A DNA stretch of 64,000 nucleotides from Spirosoma radiotolerans. GTDB lineage: Bacteria > Bacteroidota > Bacteroidia > Cytophagales > Spirosomataceae. The DNA lies in assembly GCF_000974425.1 (NCBI RefSeq), contig NZ_CP010429.1:3038001-3102000 (forward strand), in the 5' to 3' direction. The stretch's first letter is position 1. Every line of letters begins with the position of its first letter. Below, in pieces: positions 26,815 to 36,437 of this stretch. Under the pieces are notes generated by a model, which saw only the letters and a list, made by a program, of their open reading frames with translations, was not told the DNA's origin and did not search any database. Made by a program: the position numbers and the translations under genes.

Positions 26815-29800
26815 ATGAGTCAGCCAGATATCCGCAAACAGCAGCCCCAAACCCCGCCAGTCCCCATCGTTGCCATCGGCGCGTCGGCAGGTGGCCTGGA
26901 GGCTATGTCCAGTCTGTTGCAACACCTGTCGCCAACGACAGGGCTGGTTTTTATGTATATTCAACACATTGGCCCCACGCATATCGGGCAGCTGTCGGAT
27001 ATACTGAGCCGGTTAACTGAAATGCCCGTTCGGGAAGCGAGAAACCAAACCCCCATCAAGGCGAATCACCTCTATATTATCCCCCCGGACCAGTTGGTGG
27101 AAGTAATTGACGGAGTACTGGTGCTGAAATCCCGTCGACGGCCATCCGACCATCTTCTCCCGATCGATCAGTTTTTCGGTTCACTGGCCGAACGTTACCG
27201 GGCTGCATCCATTGGCATCCTCCTCTCCGGCATGGCCAATGATGGAACGCTTGGGTTGAAGGCCATCAAATCGGCCGGAGGAATCACCTTTGCCCAGGAC
27301 GAATCGGCCAAGTTTCAGGGTATGCTCAAATCAGCTATCCACGAAGGGGTTGTCGACAAGGTCCTTTCCTTGCAGGACATAGCCCAGGAGATTGAGTGGT
27401 TTAGCCACCAGAAAGGCCTGTTTCAGCAAACGGCCATGACAGAACCGGAAGAAGAGATTCCATTGCCAATAGAACCCAATACCGATAGCGAGGACCTGGG
27501 TGCCCTGTTAAAGCTGCTCCGCAAAACAATTGGGATCGACTTTAGTCACTATAAAATGGCCACGATCTGGCGTCGGGTCGTCCGGCGCATGGCGATCTAT
27601 AAATTACCCACTCTCCGGGAATACACCGAATACCTTCGGAAACATCCGGCGGAAGGTGGGTTGCTGTACAACGACCTGCTGATCAACGTCACCAGTTTTT
27701 TTCGGGATACCGAAACAATGGATTACCTACGGCAGGTCCTGTTCCCCCAGTTGCTCCAGGCCAAATCGCCCTATGAACCGTTTCGGTTGTGGGTGTCAGC
27801 CTGCTCCACGGGCGAGGAAGTGTATTCGTTGGCCATTATGATCCAGGAAGTGCTTGAGGAACAGGAGCTTCACCTCCCCATTCAGATTTTTGCCACGGAT
27901 CTGAGTGAGCGGGTCATTGCCAAGGCCCGGCTCGGGCATTACGCCAGCAGTCAGTTGACCGGGGTTTCTCCTAAACGGCTGAAGCGTTTTTTTACGAAGG
28001 ATGAGGAGGGTTACCGGATCAACAAAGGGATTCGCGACCTCTGCGTCTTTGCCACTCACAATGTCTTTGCCGATCCGCCCTTTTCCCGGATCGACCTGAT
28101 CAGTTGCCGCAACCTATTGATCTATACCGACAATAGTTTACAGCGAAAGGCCATTGCGACCTTCCACTATGCGCTCAATCCGACGGGGTATTTATTGTTA
28201 GGGAAAGCCGAAACAGTTGGATCATCGACCGGCCTGTTTGCTCAGGTAGTTAAAAACCACAAAATTTACCTGCGCAAAAATAACGGAGTTCGGTCGGTGA
28301 TGCCCATGGTCGAGCCACCCGATCGAAGCAGGACTAGGTTGGCTCAAACCATGACGCCCAAACCGGGCGAAGAGCGGTTGCCCGCTTCATCAACCATCAT
28401 GGATCCGTTCACGACGGATCAACCAACCCAACTCGTTCGAACGAAAGCGTTCGAACGAGCTTCGCTACCCAATGTTTCTATGCTAACACCTGGTCATCCG
28501 GACGATTTGGACTTTCGGGTCGATGAATTGTTGAGTCAGTACACGCCAGCCTCCGTTGTGGTCAACAAGGATATGGAAATTATTCGGTTCCGGGGAGCAA
28601 CCAGCCTGTTTCTGGAACCAGCGCCGGGTAAAGTCAATTTCAATCTGCTGAAGATGGCCCGGCCTGAACTGGTCTTCGATTTACGAAGCATCATCAGCAA
28701 AGCCAACAAAACCGGCCAGGCCGTTTCCAAAACCGGTTTGCAGATTCTGGTTCGGCAGCAGACCTACCACGTGGCCATTAACGCCGTTCCGTTTCAATCC
28801 CAGAATCAGGAACAATTTACGCTGGTTTTTTTCGAGGAGATTACGCTGGGGGTGCTCCCCCCGACGGCCCCGGCCCAGTTGCGTAACCGACGAATAAAAC
28901 AGCTGGAAGAAGAACTGGCTACCCTCCGCGATGACATGCGGTCGATGCTCGAAGAACAGGAAGCAAGCCGGGAGGAGCTCCAGTCAGCCAATGAAGAAAT
29001 TATCAGTTCCAACGAAGAGTTACAGAGCATCAACGAGGAGCTGGAAACCAGTAAGGAGGAAATCCAGTCCAATAACGAGGAACTACAGACGATTAACCAG
29101 GAGTTACAGATCAGCAACGATCAGTTGTCGGAAGCCTACGATTATTCTGATGCGATTTTCGGGGCGATCCGCGAAACGGTGATTATCCTGGATAAAGACC
29201 TTCGGATACGCAGTGCCAACCGGGCGTTTTATAAAACCTTTAAACTTGAACCCGAAGACGCCATCAGCCGCCTGCTCTACGAACTGAGTAATCGGGAATG
29301 GGATATTCCGGCCTTGCGAAAGCTGCTCGAACAGGTTATCAATGAAAATACAATCGTCCAGGGTTATGAATTAACCCATTACTTTCCCGAACTGGGAGAG
29401 AAAGTCCTTCGGCTTAACGCCCGCAAGGTGATTCGGCTTCAGGGACAGGCGGCCATTCTATTGGCCATCGAAGACATTACCCAGCATAAGCAGGTAGAGC
29501 GCCTGCTGGAGTTTTTGCAGAGCATCATCACCCATGCCCCCGTGTCGATCCGGTTGTTCCGATCCGTCCGGAATGAGCGCGGAAATATCGTTGATTTTCA
29601 GTTGGTTCCATTGACCGGTGAAGTCGGTCAGTGGGATAAGCAGTCGGCGGAAGACCTCTATAAAAACAGCTATAAAGCGCTTTACAGTGATACCGAGCAA
29701 AGTGCCCTGTTTTCACACTATATCCAGGTCGTTGAAACCGGTACCCCGCTCCAACTGGAAGTGCCTGTTGAACAGGGTGAACAGCCGGGCTGGCATCTGG

Positions 29801-29871
29801 TCTCGGCCAATCGGTTCAACGATGGATTTCTGCTGGTTACGTCCGACATTACTGACAGGAAGAATGCATAA
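26815..29871 (+). CDS. CheB-CheR-PAS fusion protein
   Basis: About 1018 residues combining both receptor-modifying chemotaxis enzymes. The methylesterase domain lies at ~15-200 with triad residues in GASAGG (Ser), QHIGP (His) and GMANDG (Asp). The SAM-dependent CheR methyltransferase lies at ~230-490 (TSFFRDTETM, VSACSTGEEVYSLA, FSRIDLISCRNLLIY). A PAS-like region (~565-680) is followed by a coiled coil of repeated SNEELQ and INEELE phrases (~690-790), then two further PAS-type segments to the C-terminus. No histidine-kinase domain follows, unlike many such hybrids, and no receptor gene is near. The start could also be the in-frame ATG at 26794. Confidence 0.92.
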   Translation: MSQPDIRKQQPQTPPVPIVAIGASAGGLEAMSSLLQHLSPTTGLVFMYIQHIGPTHIGQLSDILSRLTEMPVREARNQTPIKANHLYIIPPDQLVEVIDGVLVLKSRRRPSDHLLPIDQFFGSLAERYRAASIGILLSGMANDGTLGLKAIKSAGGITFAQDESAKFQGMLKSAIHEGVVDKVLSLQDIAQEIEWFSHQKGLFQQTAMTEPEEEIPLPIEPNTDSEDLGALLKLLRKTIGIDFSHYKMATIWRRVVRRMAIYKLPTLREYTEYLRKHPAEGGLLYNDLLINVTSFFRDTETMDYLRQVLFPQLLQAKSPYEPFRLWVSACSTGEEVYSLAIMIQEVLEEQELHLPIQIFATDLSERVIAKARLGHYASSQLTGVSPKRLKRFFTKDEEGYRINKGIRDLCVFATHNVFADPPFSRIDLISCRNLLIYTDNSLQRKAIATFHYALNPTGYLLLGKAETVGSSTGLFAQVVKNHKIYLRKNNGVRSVMPMVEPPDRSRTRLAQTMTPKPGEERLPASSTIMDPFTTDQPTQLVRTKAFERASLPNVSMLTPGHPDDLDFRVDELLSQYTPASVVVNKDMEIIRFRGATSLFLEPAPGKVNFNLLKMARPELVFDLRSIISKANKTGQAVSKTGLQILVRQQTYHVAINAVPFQSQNQEQFTLVFFEEITLGVLPPTAPAQLRNRRIKQLEEELATLRDDMRSMLEEQEASREELQSANEEIISSNEELQSINEELETSKEEIQSNNEELQTINQELQISNDQLSEAYDYSDAIFGAIRETVIILDKDLRIRSANRAFYKTFKLEPEDAISRLLYELSNREWDIPALRKLLEQVINENTIVQGYELTHYFPELGEKVLRLNARKVIRLQGQAAILLAIEDITQHKQVERLLEFLQSIITHAPVSIRLFRSVRNERGNIVDFQLVPLTGEVGQWDKQSAEDLYKNSYKALYSDTEQSALFSHYIQVVETGTPLQLEVPVEQGEQPGWHLVSANRFNDGFLLVTSDITDRKNA

Positions 29872-30043
29872 GAAGCGGCTATTTACAAAGCAGTTACCCG
29901 CCGATGGCGCTCCTATTTATTGACGCAACCGGATGAGCTACCATTCCTTTATCATAACCACACCTTATGGTCGATAACGATAAGTTGGGCAAAAGGCGAA
30001 CCAAAATAGGGGTAAAAACGCTTATACTTGCAATAGAAACAGG

Positions 30044-30063
30044 ACGCCGGGGCTTACCGGCGT
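30044..30063 (+). terminator. putative terminator before the reductase gene
   Basis: ACGCCGG / CCGGCGT arms (30044-30050 / 30057-30063) followed by TTCGTTTT, 173 bp after the CheB-CheR gene and 51 bp before the reductase start. Confidence 0.5.
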
Positions 30064-30113
30064 TTCGTTTTACTGAATTAGTTGATTAAATCTATAGACA
30101 ATATACCTAACTC

Positions 30114-32288
30114 ATGGCGATTCAACTGACCGATAATGTTAGCCCGGCCGCTCGGCGCGATATTCTGGATCTGGAACAAAAAATCAGTTCCTTTCGCGCG
30201 GGCGATATAGCCGATGAGGCCTTCCGTAAGTTTCGGCTCACGCGGGGCGTATATGGCCAGCGGCAACCGGGGGTTCAGATGATTCGGATTAAGCTGCCCC
30301 ACGGTCGCATTACGGCGGATCAACTGGTGCGTATTGCCGACCTGTCGGATAAATACGCAACGGGAAATCTCCATGCCACTACCCGGCAGGATATCCAGTT
30401 GCACTTCGTCAAACTGGCCGACTCGCCCCAACTCTGGGCCGAACTCGAAGATGCGGGAATTACTCTGAAAGAAGCCTGCGGAAACACGGTTCGCAATGTG
30501 ACGGGCTCAGCGCGGGCGGGCATTGACCCGCTGGAGCCGTTCGATATTACGGCCCACGCCTATCACATCTTCGATTACTTCCTGCGCAACCCAATTTGCC
30601 AGGATATGGGCCGAAAATTCAAGATCTCTCTCTCCTCCAGCGAAAAGGATTCTGCTTACGGCTATATGCACGATGTGGGTCTGGTCGCACGCATACAGGA
30701 CGGAAAACGAGGCTTTAAGGTGATGCTGGGCGGTGGCCTGGGCGCACAGCCGTTTTCCGCCCAAACGGCCTATGAGTTTCTGGAAGAAGATCGGGTGATC
30801 CCCTTTATTGAAGGAGTTATTCGGGTATTTGATCGCTATGGCGAGCGTCAGAAACGTCATAAAGCCCGCATGAAGTACCTGCTCAATGACATTGGGCTGG
30901 ACGAACTGCTGCGTCGGGTCGAAGCCGAAACGCCCGCCTTAAAGAATAAAACAGTTGAGGTGAACGATTTACCAGCTTCCGTAGGTGAGCTGTACCCGGA
31001 TCGCTCCGAAGTAAGCAACTACCAACCGAACGTCGGACCGGCATCGTCCGAAAACCCCAGGTTTACGACCTGGTTCAGAACCAACGTCTTCGAGCAGAAA
31101 CAGCCTGGTTGGTATGCTGTGCAGTTGCGGGTGTTGCTGGGCGACATGCATTCGGATACGGCACGGGCGTTAGCCGCCATCGTGAAGCAATACGCTGCCG
31201 ATGACATTCGGGTAACGGTCAATCAGGGCTACCTGTTGCGGTTTATCCGCCCCGAGGATCTGCCCGCCGTTTTCGAGGCTCTGGACGCATTAGGGCTGGC
31301 CAATCCGGGTTTCGATACAACCGCCGATATTACGACCTGCCCCGGTACGGATACCTGTAACCTGGCCATTTCGAGCAGTTACGGGATTACCCGGGCGCTG
31401 GAAAGTATGATGCACGACGAGTTTCCCGATCTGGTCTTCAACGACGACATCAAGATCAAGATTTCGGGTTGCATGAACGGCTGTGGACAGCACTCTGTCG
31501 CCAACATTGGCTACCACGGCTCCTCCCTTAAGAATGGGGCTTATGTACTTCCGGCTTTACAGGTGTTACTGGGCGGTGGCTTTAATGGAAAAGGCGAAGG
31601 CTTGATTGCCGACAAAGTCATTAAGATTCCGGCCAAACGCGGGCCCGATTCGCTGCGGTATCTACTCCGCGATTTCGAAGCCAATGCGTTCGATGGGGAA
31701 TACTACAGCGATTATTACGCCCGGCAGGGGAAGAACTATTTTTACCAGTTACTGAAACCCCTCGCGGACCTGAAAACCCTCGTCGACAGTGATTACATCG
31801 ACTGGGACCATACCGAGCAGTATGTGACGGAAGTTGGGGTGGGCGAATGTGCCAGTGTACTCATCGACCTGGTGGCCACCACCTTAACCGAAGCTGCTGA
31901 AAAACTGGGCTGGGCTCGGGAAGCACTGGCCGAAGGCCGGTGGGCCGATGCTCTCTACCATGCCTACAACGTATTCATTACCGGTGCCCGGGCTGCGTTG
32001 ATGAGCCACGACATGCCAACCAATACCCAGCACGGGATTGTCAGTGATTTTGACAAAACCTTTGTAGGCAGTCCGTCGCAGGGCGAACCAGGTTTCCACC
32101 GGGCAGAAGGTGATTTCAAACATCTGGTGTTCAGCATAAACAAAGAAGAACCGTCAGCAGAGTTTGCTACTCGGTTCCTGGCCCAGGCTGATGCGTTCCT
32201 GCAAACCGTGCAGGCCCATCGCGAAAAGCAGCTGGAGCGGGAAGGCGCTCCCGAACTTCAGGAGTTGACTCAGGCACAAGACAGTTAG
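30114..32288 (+). CDS. siroheme nitrite/sulfite reductase with C-terminal helical extension
   Basis: 724 residues. The six-electron reductase fold with two ferredoxin-like repeats: GVYGQRQPGVQMIRIKLPHG and TTRQDIQLHFVKL are substrate/siroheme contacts. The cluster ligands are Cys409, Cys415 (TTCPGTDTCNLA), Cys453 and Cys457 (SGCMNGCGQH). It reduces nitrite to ammonia or sulfite to sulfide; sequence reading alone does not settle which. The last ~150 residues are extra: an all-helical part with ALYHAYNVFITGARAALMSH, which includes an R-x5-H motif as in HEPN domains. The siroheme methyltransferase gene follows across a palindrome, consistent with a cofactor-enzyme pair. Confidence 0.9.
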   Translation: MAIQLTDNVSPAARRDILDLEQKISSFRAGDIADEAFRKFRLTRGVYGQRQPGVQMIRIKLPHGRITADQLVRIADLSDKYATGNLHATTRQDIQLHFVKLADSPQLWAELEDAGITLKEACGNTVRNVTGSARAGIDPLEPFDITAHAYHIFDYFLRNPICQDMGRKFKISLSSSEKDSAYGYMHDVGLVARIQDGKRGFKVMLGGGLGAQPFSAQTAYEFLEEDRVIPFIEGVIRVFDRYGERQKRHKARMKYLLNDIGLDELLRRVEAETPALKNKTVEVNDLPASVGELYPDRSEVSNYQPNVGPASSENPRFTTWFRTNVFEQKQPGWYAVQLRVLLGDMHSDTARALAAIVKQYAADDIRVTVNQGYLLRFIRPEDLPAVFEALDALGLANPGFDTTADITTCPGTDTCNLAISSSYGITRALESMMHDEFPDLVFNDDIKIKISGCMNGCGQHSVANIGYHGSSLKNGAYVLPALQVLLGGGFNGKGEGLIADKVIKIPAKRGPDSLRYLLRDFEANAFDGEYYSDYYARQGKNYFYQLLKPLADLKTLVDSDYIDWDHTEQYVTEVGVGECASVLIDLVATTLTEAAEKLGWAREALAEGRWADALYHAYNVFITGARAALMSHDMPTNTQHGIVSDFDKTFVGSPSQGEPGFHRAEGDFKHLVFSINKEEPSAEFATRFLAQADAFLQTVQAHREKQLEREGAPELQELTQAQDS

Positions 32289-32294
32289 TTGATA

Positions 32295-32357
32295 TAGGGT
32301 GTATGATGCAGGATGTATGACATATCCTACATCATACATCCTGCATCATACACCCTA
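32295..32357. repeat. palindrome, 26-bp perfect arms, heptad units
   Basis: Arms 32295-32320 and 32332-32357 are exact reverse complements with an 11-nt loop. Read as heptamers: GCAGGAT, GTATGAC, ATATCCT, ACATCAT, ACATCCT, GCATCAT, ACACCCT, ACATAAT. It begins 7 bp after the reductase stop and ends 6 bp before the cobA ATG. Confidence 0.88.
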
Positions 32358-32363
32358 CATAAT

Positions 32364-33122
32364 ATGAAACTTACGCTCGTAGGCGCGGGCCCAGGCGACC
32401 CGGATTTGATCACCGTTAAGGGCATTAAGGCGTTGCAACAGGCCGATGTGGTCATGTACGACGCCCTTGTTCACCCGGACTTGCTCGACTACTGCCCCCC
32501 TGACGCCCTGAAGGTGTACGTAGGAAAACGGCGGGGTGCCTACTCCTGCATGCAGGAAGACATTAATCCGCTTATTGTACATTATGCTCAGCAGTACGGG
32601 CACGTCGTCCGGCTGAAAGGCGGTGACTCGTTCGTGTTTGGCCGGGGCTTCGAAGAGATCGAATTTGCGCGTCAGCATGGTATTGAAACTCAGGTTGTAC
32701 CGGGTTTGTCGAGTAGTTATGCCGTACCCGCTTCGGCGAATATCCCCCTCACCAGCCGGGGTGTTTCGGAAAGCTTCTGGGTAGTAACCGGAACGACCAA
32801 AGCGGGACAACTCTCTGCCGACCTCCATCTGGCCGCCCAGTCTACGGCAACCGTTGTCATTCTGATGGGGATGCATAAACTGGCGGACATCATGGCGGTT
32901 TTTGCGGCTTGCGGGAAAGCCGAGACACCGGTGGCCATTATCCAGAATGGGACCCTGGCCGATCAACAACAGGTTGTTGGCCACGTGCAGGATATTGTTG
33001 ATCGGGCCCAGGAAGCGGGGGTTGACAACCCGGCGATCATTGTCGTTGGCGAGGTTGCGGGGCTTACCCTGGCGGATGTCCAGGCGGTTACCCAGGCCAA
33101 CACGGTTGTCAATCAGCATTGA
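32364..33122 (+). CDS. cobA: uroporphyrinogen-III C-methyltransferase
   Basis: Methylates uroporphyrinogen III twice to precorrin-2, the branch to siroheme. 252 residues, single-domain SUMT type. VGAGPGDPDLITVKG, VVMYDALVHPDLL, VRLKGGDSFVFGRGFEE and VPGLSSSYAVPA are family motifs, and the C-terminal part has AIIQNGTLADQQ. No CysG-type oxidase/chelatase domain is fused, so another enzyme must finish siroheme. I choose ATG 32364, where the family motif begins; an upstream in-frame start at 32313 lies in the palindrome. Confidence 0.95.
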   Translation: MKLTLVGAGPGDPDLITVKGIKALQQADVVMYDALVHPDLLDYCPPDALKVYVGKRRGAYSCMQEDINPLIVHYAQQYGHVVRLKGGDSFVFGRGFEEIEFARQHGIETQVVPGLSSSYAVPASANIPLTSRGVSESFWVVTGTTKAGQLSADLHLAAQSTATVVILMGMHKLADIMAVFAACGKAETPVAIIQNGTLADQQQVVGHVQDIVDRAQEAGVDNPAIIVVGEVAGLTLADVQAVTQANTVVNQH

Positions 33123-33152
33123 TACGAACGCATCCTTTACTTTCCTTTACGA

Positions 33153-33204
33153 AAAGGCACTGCCTGAAATAACTAACTGATGGGTTATTTCAGGCAGTGC
33201 CTTT
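33153..33204. terminator. bidirectional terminator of cobA and the aldo/keto reductase
   Basis: Perfect 21-bp arms (33153-33173 / 33184-33204) with a 10-nt loop between convergent genes; TTT follows on plus, TTTTCG on minus. Confidence 0.85.
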
Positions 33205-33283
33205 ATCTTTCTCATGGCGACGTTGACGCTAACCCTTTTTACAAAACGTAAACCCTATTCATAGTCGGGAAGTAAGTCCCTTT

Positions 33284-34258
33284 TCACATACCCCGCACCG
33301 GGTGAGGCTGATACAGTTCCTCTAGGTGATGGATTTCTTCATCGGACAGTTTCACTGATAAGGCAGCCACTGCATCTTCGATATGCCCTGGTTTACTGGC
33401 ACCAATAATCGGTGCGGTAATGACTGGATTGCTTAGCATCCAGGCCAGTGCTACCTGCGCACTGGGAATACCGCGCTGCTGGGCCACATCAGAAACGCGG
33501 TCGGCAATGGCAAAGTCCGCTTCGCTGTACAAGGATTTACCGAACGAATCGGTTCGTGCCCGTTCGGTTTCGTTTCGTTCTTTGCTACGGCCGCCGGTCA
33601 GCAGGCCCCGCGCCAGTGGCGACCAGGGAATGACGGCAATCTTCTGGTCGGTGCAAAAGGGCAACATTTCCCGTTCTTCTTCCCGATACACCAGATTGTA
33701 GTGGGGCTGCATGGATACAAACCGGGTCCAGCCATAAAGGTCAGCCGTGTATTGAGCCTTGGCAAACTGCCAGCTATACATGGACGAAGCGCCAATGTAG
33801 CGGGCCTTTCCGGCTTTCACGACATCGTGCAAGGCTTCCATGGTTTCCTCAATGGGTGTGTTGTTATCCCAGCGGTGAATCTGGTAGAGGTCCACATAGT
33901 CGGTATTTAACCGCCTGAGGCTGGCATCAATGGCACTCATGATGTGCTTGCGCGACAGGCCTTTATCGTTGGGTCCGGGGCCCATGGGGTTATATACCTT
34001 GGTGGCCAGAACAATCTCGTCGCGTTGGGCAAAATCGCGCAACGCACGCCCCACCACTTCTTCACTCATCCCGCCTGAATACACATCAGCCGTATCGAAA
34101 AAGTTAATGCCCAGTTCCAGCGCTTTTTGAATAAACGGACGACTTTGCTCTTCATCCAGCGCCCAGGGCCAGCGCTCGGTTGGTATTCCATAGGTCATTG
34201 TTCCCAGACAAATGCGGGAAACCATCATACCGGTATTTCCAAATCGACTGTATTCCAT
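33284..34258 (-). CDS. aldo/keto reductase
   Basis: 324 residues, NADPH-dependent (beta/alpha)8-barrel oxidoreductase. Catalytic tetrad positions are visible: FFDTADVYSGG (Asp and Tyr), LATKVYNP (Lys) and YQIHRWD (His). WSPLARGLLTGG and the C-terminal VAWMLSNPVITAPIIGASKP are cofactor-binding features of the Tas/YajO-like group. The substrate is not predictable. No operon partners; it converges on cobA. Confidence 0.92.
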   Translation of the reverse strand: MEYSRFGNTGMMVSRICLGTMTYGIPTERWPWALDEEQSRPFIQKALELGINFFDTADVYSGGMSEEVVGRALRDFAQRDEIVLATKVYNPMGPGPNDKGLSRKHIMSAIDASLRRLNTDYVDLYQIHRWDNNTPIEETMEALHDVVKAGKARYIGASSMYSWQFAKAQYTADLYGWTRFVSMQPHYNLVYREEEREMLPFCTDQKIAVIPWSPLARGLLTGGRSKERNETERARTDSFGKSLYSEADFAIADRVSDVAQQRGIPSAQVALAWMLSNPVITAPIIGASKPGHIEDAVAALSVKLSDEEIHHLEELYQPHPVRGM

Positions 34259-34604
34259 ACGGTTTTATACTTATGTTAACGACATCTGTGTGCTCTTGTA
34301 TCTCTACAACGTTGTCTGTCCGACACGTATATAACAGTGTTCTACCCTCTTTGCGGGGATTTTGTTTCGATCGGTAGCGGGCTGATTTATTTTTTGAGGC
34401 TAGTGCCATGCAGCCGTTCACCCCTCGAAGGCAGTTTAGACCTAAAAAACTGGCCAATTAGTGATTTCCTTCCCCTAAAGGAGTTGTTTATCTGGTTTTT
34501 GCTTTTTTACTTTGCTAAACAAAGTACTTTAAAAATTACCCCTCCCCATTCATAACCAAGGCAAAACGACTGACATCAATTTATACGCTTAACTCAAACC
34601 TACC
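34259..34604. other. 346-bp intergenic region
   Basis: No gene is supported. It holds promoters for the divergent aldo/keto reductase and membrane-protein genes, plus a dyad TACTTTG-CTAAA-CAAAGTA at 34508-34526 about 80 bp before the latter. Confidence 0.5.
34508..34526. promoter_or_regulatory. candidate operator before the DUF4153-like gene
   Basis: TACTTTG-CTAAA-CAAAGTA, 7-bp perfect arms, shape of a dimeric repressor site. The regulator is unknown and not encoded next door. Confidence 0.4.
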
Positions 34605-35849
34605 ATGCAAGCAGAGATCAGGAAAAACCTGGGTAACCCCGTACAACTCGAGCAATTGTATAGGAACAACAAGATGGCCTTCAGGCGAGCCTTTACTGGT
34701 ATGTATCCCGATATTCAGGAAAATATGTCCGCTCAGATCTGGCATGAGCGACTGAATTTTGAGAAAGAAGAGATTTCCTGGGGATCGGTCAACGAATTGA
34801 TAGTTGTGATGGGGGCCTCTTTCATCGCCGGGTTACTCGCTAAACTTCCCGACTTTACCGGCATAAAACCGGAGTACTTTTATCCCCGAAATAGTGCGTT
34901 TATTGTCTTTCCAGTCCTGACGGCCTATTTCTCCTGGAGGCAAAAACTTCCTTTAAAAACGGTGATCATGAGTTCGTTCGTCATTGCGGCCTCTGCACTC
35001 TACATTAATTTTTTGCCAGCCAATCACAAAAGCGATACCTTGCTTTTAGCCTGTATTCACCTGCCCTTTTTCTTATGGACCCTGCTGGGTTTTACTTATG
35101 CAGGAGGCCATCTCAGAAACGATCAGGGCCGATTAAATTTCCTGCGCTATAATGGCGATCTGGTTGTCATGACCACACTAATACTGATTGCGGGTGGAGG
35201 GTTGACCGGCATTACGCTGGGGCTTTTCAACCTTATTGACCTGAAGATAGAGAAGTTCTATTTCCAGCACATCGCGATCTGGGGCTTAGCTGCCGCCCCT
35301 GTTGTAGGCACCTACCTGGTTCAGTCCAATCCGCAACTGGTCAACCTGGTCTCCCCTGTCATCGCAAAAGTGTTTACCCCATTGGTTTTTGTCACCTTGA
35401 TCATTTACCTGATTGCTGTTATTTACACCGGCAAAGACCCTTACAATAACCGGGAATTCCTTCTGATATTCAATTTGCTTTTGATTGGCGTAATGGCCAT
35501 CATCTTATTTTCCATTGCCGGCACGGCTAAAAGCGCAGGAAGCCGGCTTAATACGCTGATGCTGTGCGGTTTGTCAATCGTAACAATCATTCTAAACGGG
35601 ATAGCCCTTTCAGCCATTCTATTCCGTATTTCAGAATGGGGAATTACACCCAACAAGCTGGCGGTTTTAGGAAGTAACCTACTGATTTTAACCAACCTGC
35701 TGATGATTACTTACCGACTCATTCGAACAGTCAGGAACCGCTACGAAATCGAACAGGTAGAACGTAGCCTGGCTTCTTTCTTACCCCTTTATGGGTTATG
35801 GGCTCTTGTCGTCACCTTTTTCTTTCCCATACTCTTCGCCTTCAAGTGA
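34605..35849 (+). CDS. multi-pass membrane protein, DUF4153-like
   Basis: 414 residues with about ten to eleven hydrophobic helices after a ~60-residue soluble N-terminus. The pattern YFYPRNSAFIVFPVLTAYF early, GFTYAGGH in the middle and AILFRISEWGITPNKLAVLG late resembles DUF4153 proteins (my recognition, not a search). The function of that family is not established. The gene stands alone behind a palindromic candidate operator, which suggests regulated expression. Confidence 0.72.
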   Translation: MQAEIRKNLGNPVQLEQLYRNNKMAFRRAFTGMYPDIQENMSAQIWHERLNFEKEEISWGSVNELIVVMGASFIAGLLAKLPDFTGIKPEYFYPRNSAFIVFPVLTAYFSWRQKLPLKTVIMSSFVIAASALYINFLPANHKSDTLLLACIHLPFFLWTLLGFTYAGGHLRNDQGRLNFLRYNGDLVVMTTLILIAGGGLTGITLGLFNLIDLKIEKFYFQHIAIWGLAAAPVVGTYLVQSNPQLVNLVSPVIAKVFTPLVFVTLIIYLIAVIYTGKDPYNNREFLLIFNLLLIGVMAIILFSIAGTAKSAGSRLNTLMLCGLSIVTIILNGIALSAILFRISEWGITPNKLAVLGSNLLILTNLLMITYRLIRTVRNRYEIEQVERSLASFLPLYGLWALVVTFFFPILFAFK

Positions 35850-36068
35850 TTGGATTGGGTAAAAGCGGGAGTCATTGCGTATGTTCATGATGTCTCATTT
35901 CTCCTCACACAACTAAAATAGATAAGCGATCGCTTTACAGCGACCTACCTGGCTAGTAAACTTTCAGACTAAATTTAATTACATTGGCCTGACACTACCG
36001 TACCGATGTCGGAATGACCAAACGCTCATCAGGCATTTAGTGACAGCTGAAAATTAGTAAACTATGTC
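35850..36068. other. intergenic stretch without visible features
   Basis: No gene or strong hairpin seen. The phrase GGCTAGTAAACTTTC here recurs at about 60813, probably by chance. Confidence 0.4.
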
Positions 36069-36285
36069 TTGAATGATATTCATGAAGAGGGAAAACACAA
36101 AGCTCTTGTCTTTAACGTTGTTCTAGGTATAACAGCATCGGACGCTGACGAGCTAAAAAATTGTAGAAGAACTCACGGAGGATGTCTACGAAGTAAAATT
36201 CGCCGATACTCAAGGCCGAACGATTACGACTTGTGCTGTTGCGGCAACAAATTTATTGAAGTTGACGCATGAGCTGGCAGTTTAA
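36069..36285 (+). pseudogene. broken DUF4926-type gene
   Basis: Two frames together read like a DUF4926 protein. The first part (ALVFNVVLGITASDADELK) is in the frame of 36069. The second part, about 36159-36285 in another frame, reads IVEELTEDVYEVKFADTQGR and ends NLLKLTHELAV before a TAA at 36283-36285. The Lys-Gly-Asp-x-Gly segment expected between them is missing, consistent with a small frameshifting deletion near 36157. The start region is also weak. DUF4926 genes usually accompany small toxin-like or immunity-like genes; none remains here. Confidence 0.55.
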
Positions 36286-36360
36286 ATACAATCATAAAAT
36301 CTACTGGTACAGTACAGATTACGAATAGCAAAAGAGTAAATTTCCTTATAGAGATAAAAA

Positions 36361-36398
36361 GCGAAAGCCCTGCAACCAAAACGGTGCAGGGCTTTCGC
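36361..36398 (-). terminator. dnaK terminator
   Basis: GCGAAAGCCCTGCA / TGCAGGGCTTTCGC, perfect 14-bp arms (36361-36374 / 36385-36398), 10-nt loop, followed by TTTTT on the minus strand. Confidence 0.88.
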
Positions 36399-36437
36399 AA
36401 AATCATATTGATCAATAAAATCAACTAAATCAGGAGT

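Noticed and set aside
32355..33119. 254-codon minus-strand frame opposite cobA
   Set aside because: It mirrors cobA, whose motifs are unmistakable; composition is typical of an antisense shadow.
36361..36398. member of the heptad palindrome family
   Set aside because: It has a proper T-run just after dnaK and no 7-bp period, so it is an ordinary terminator.
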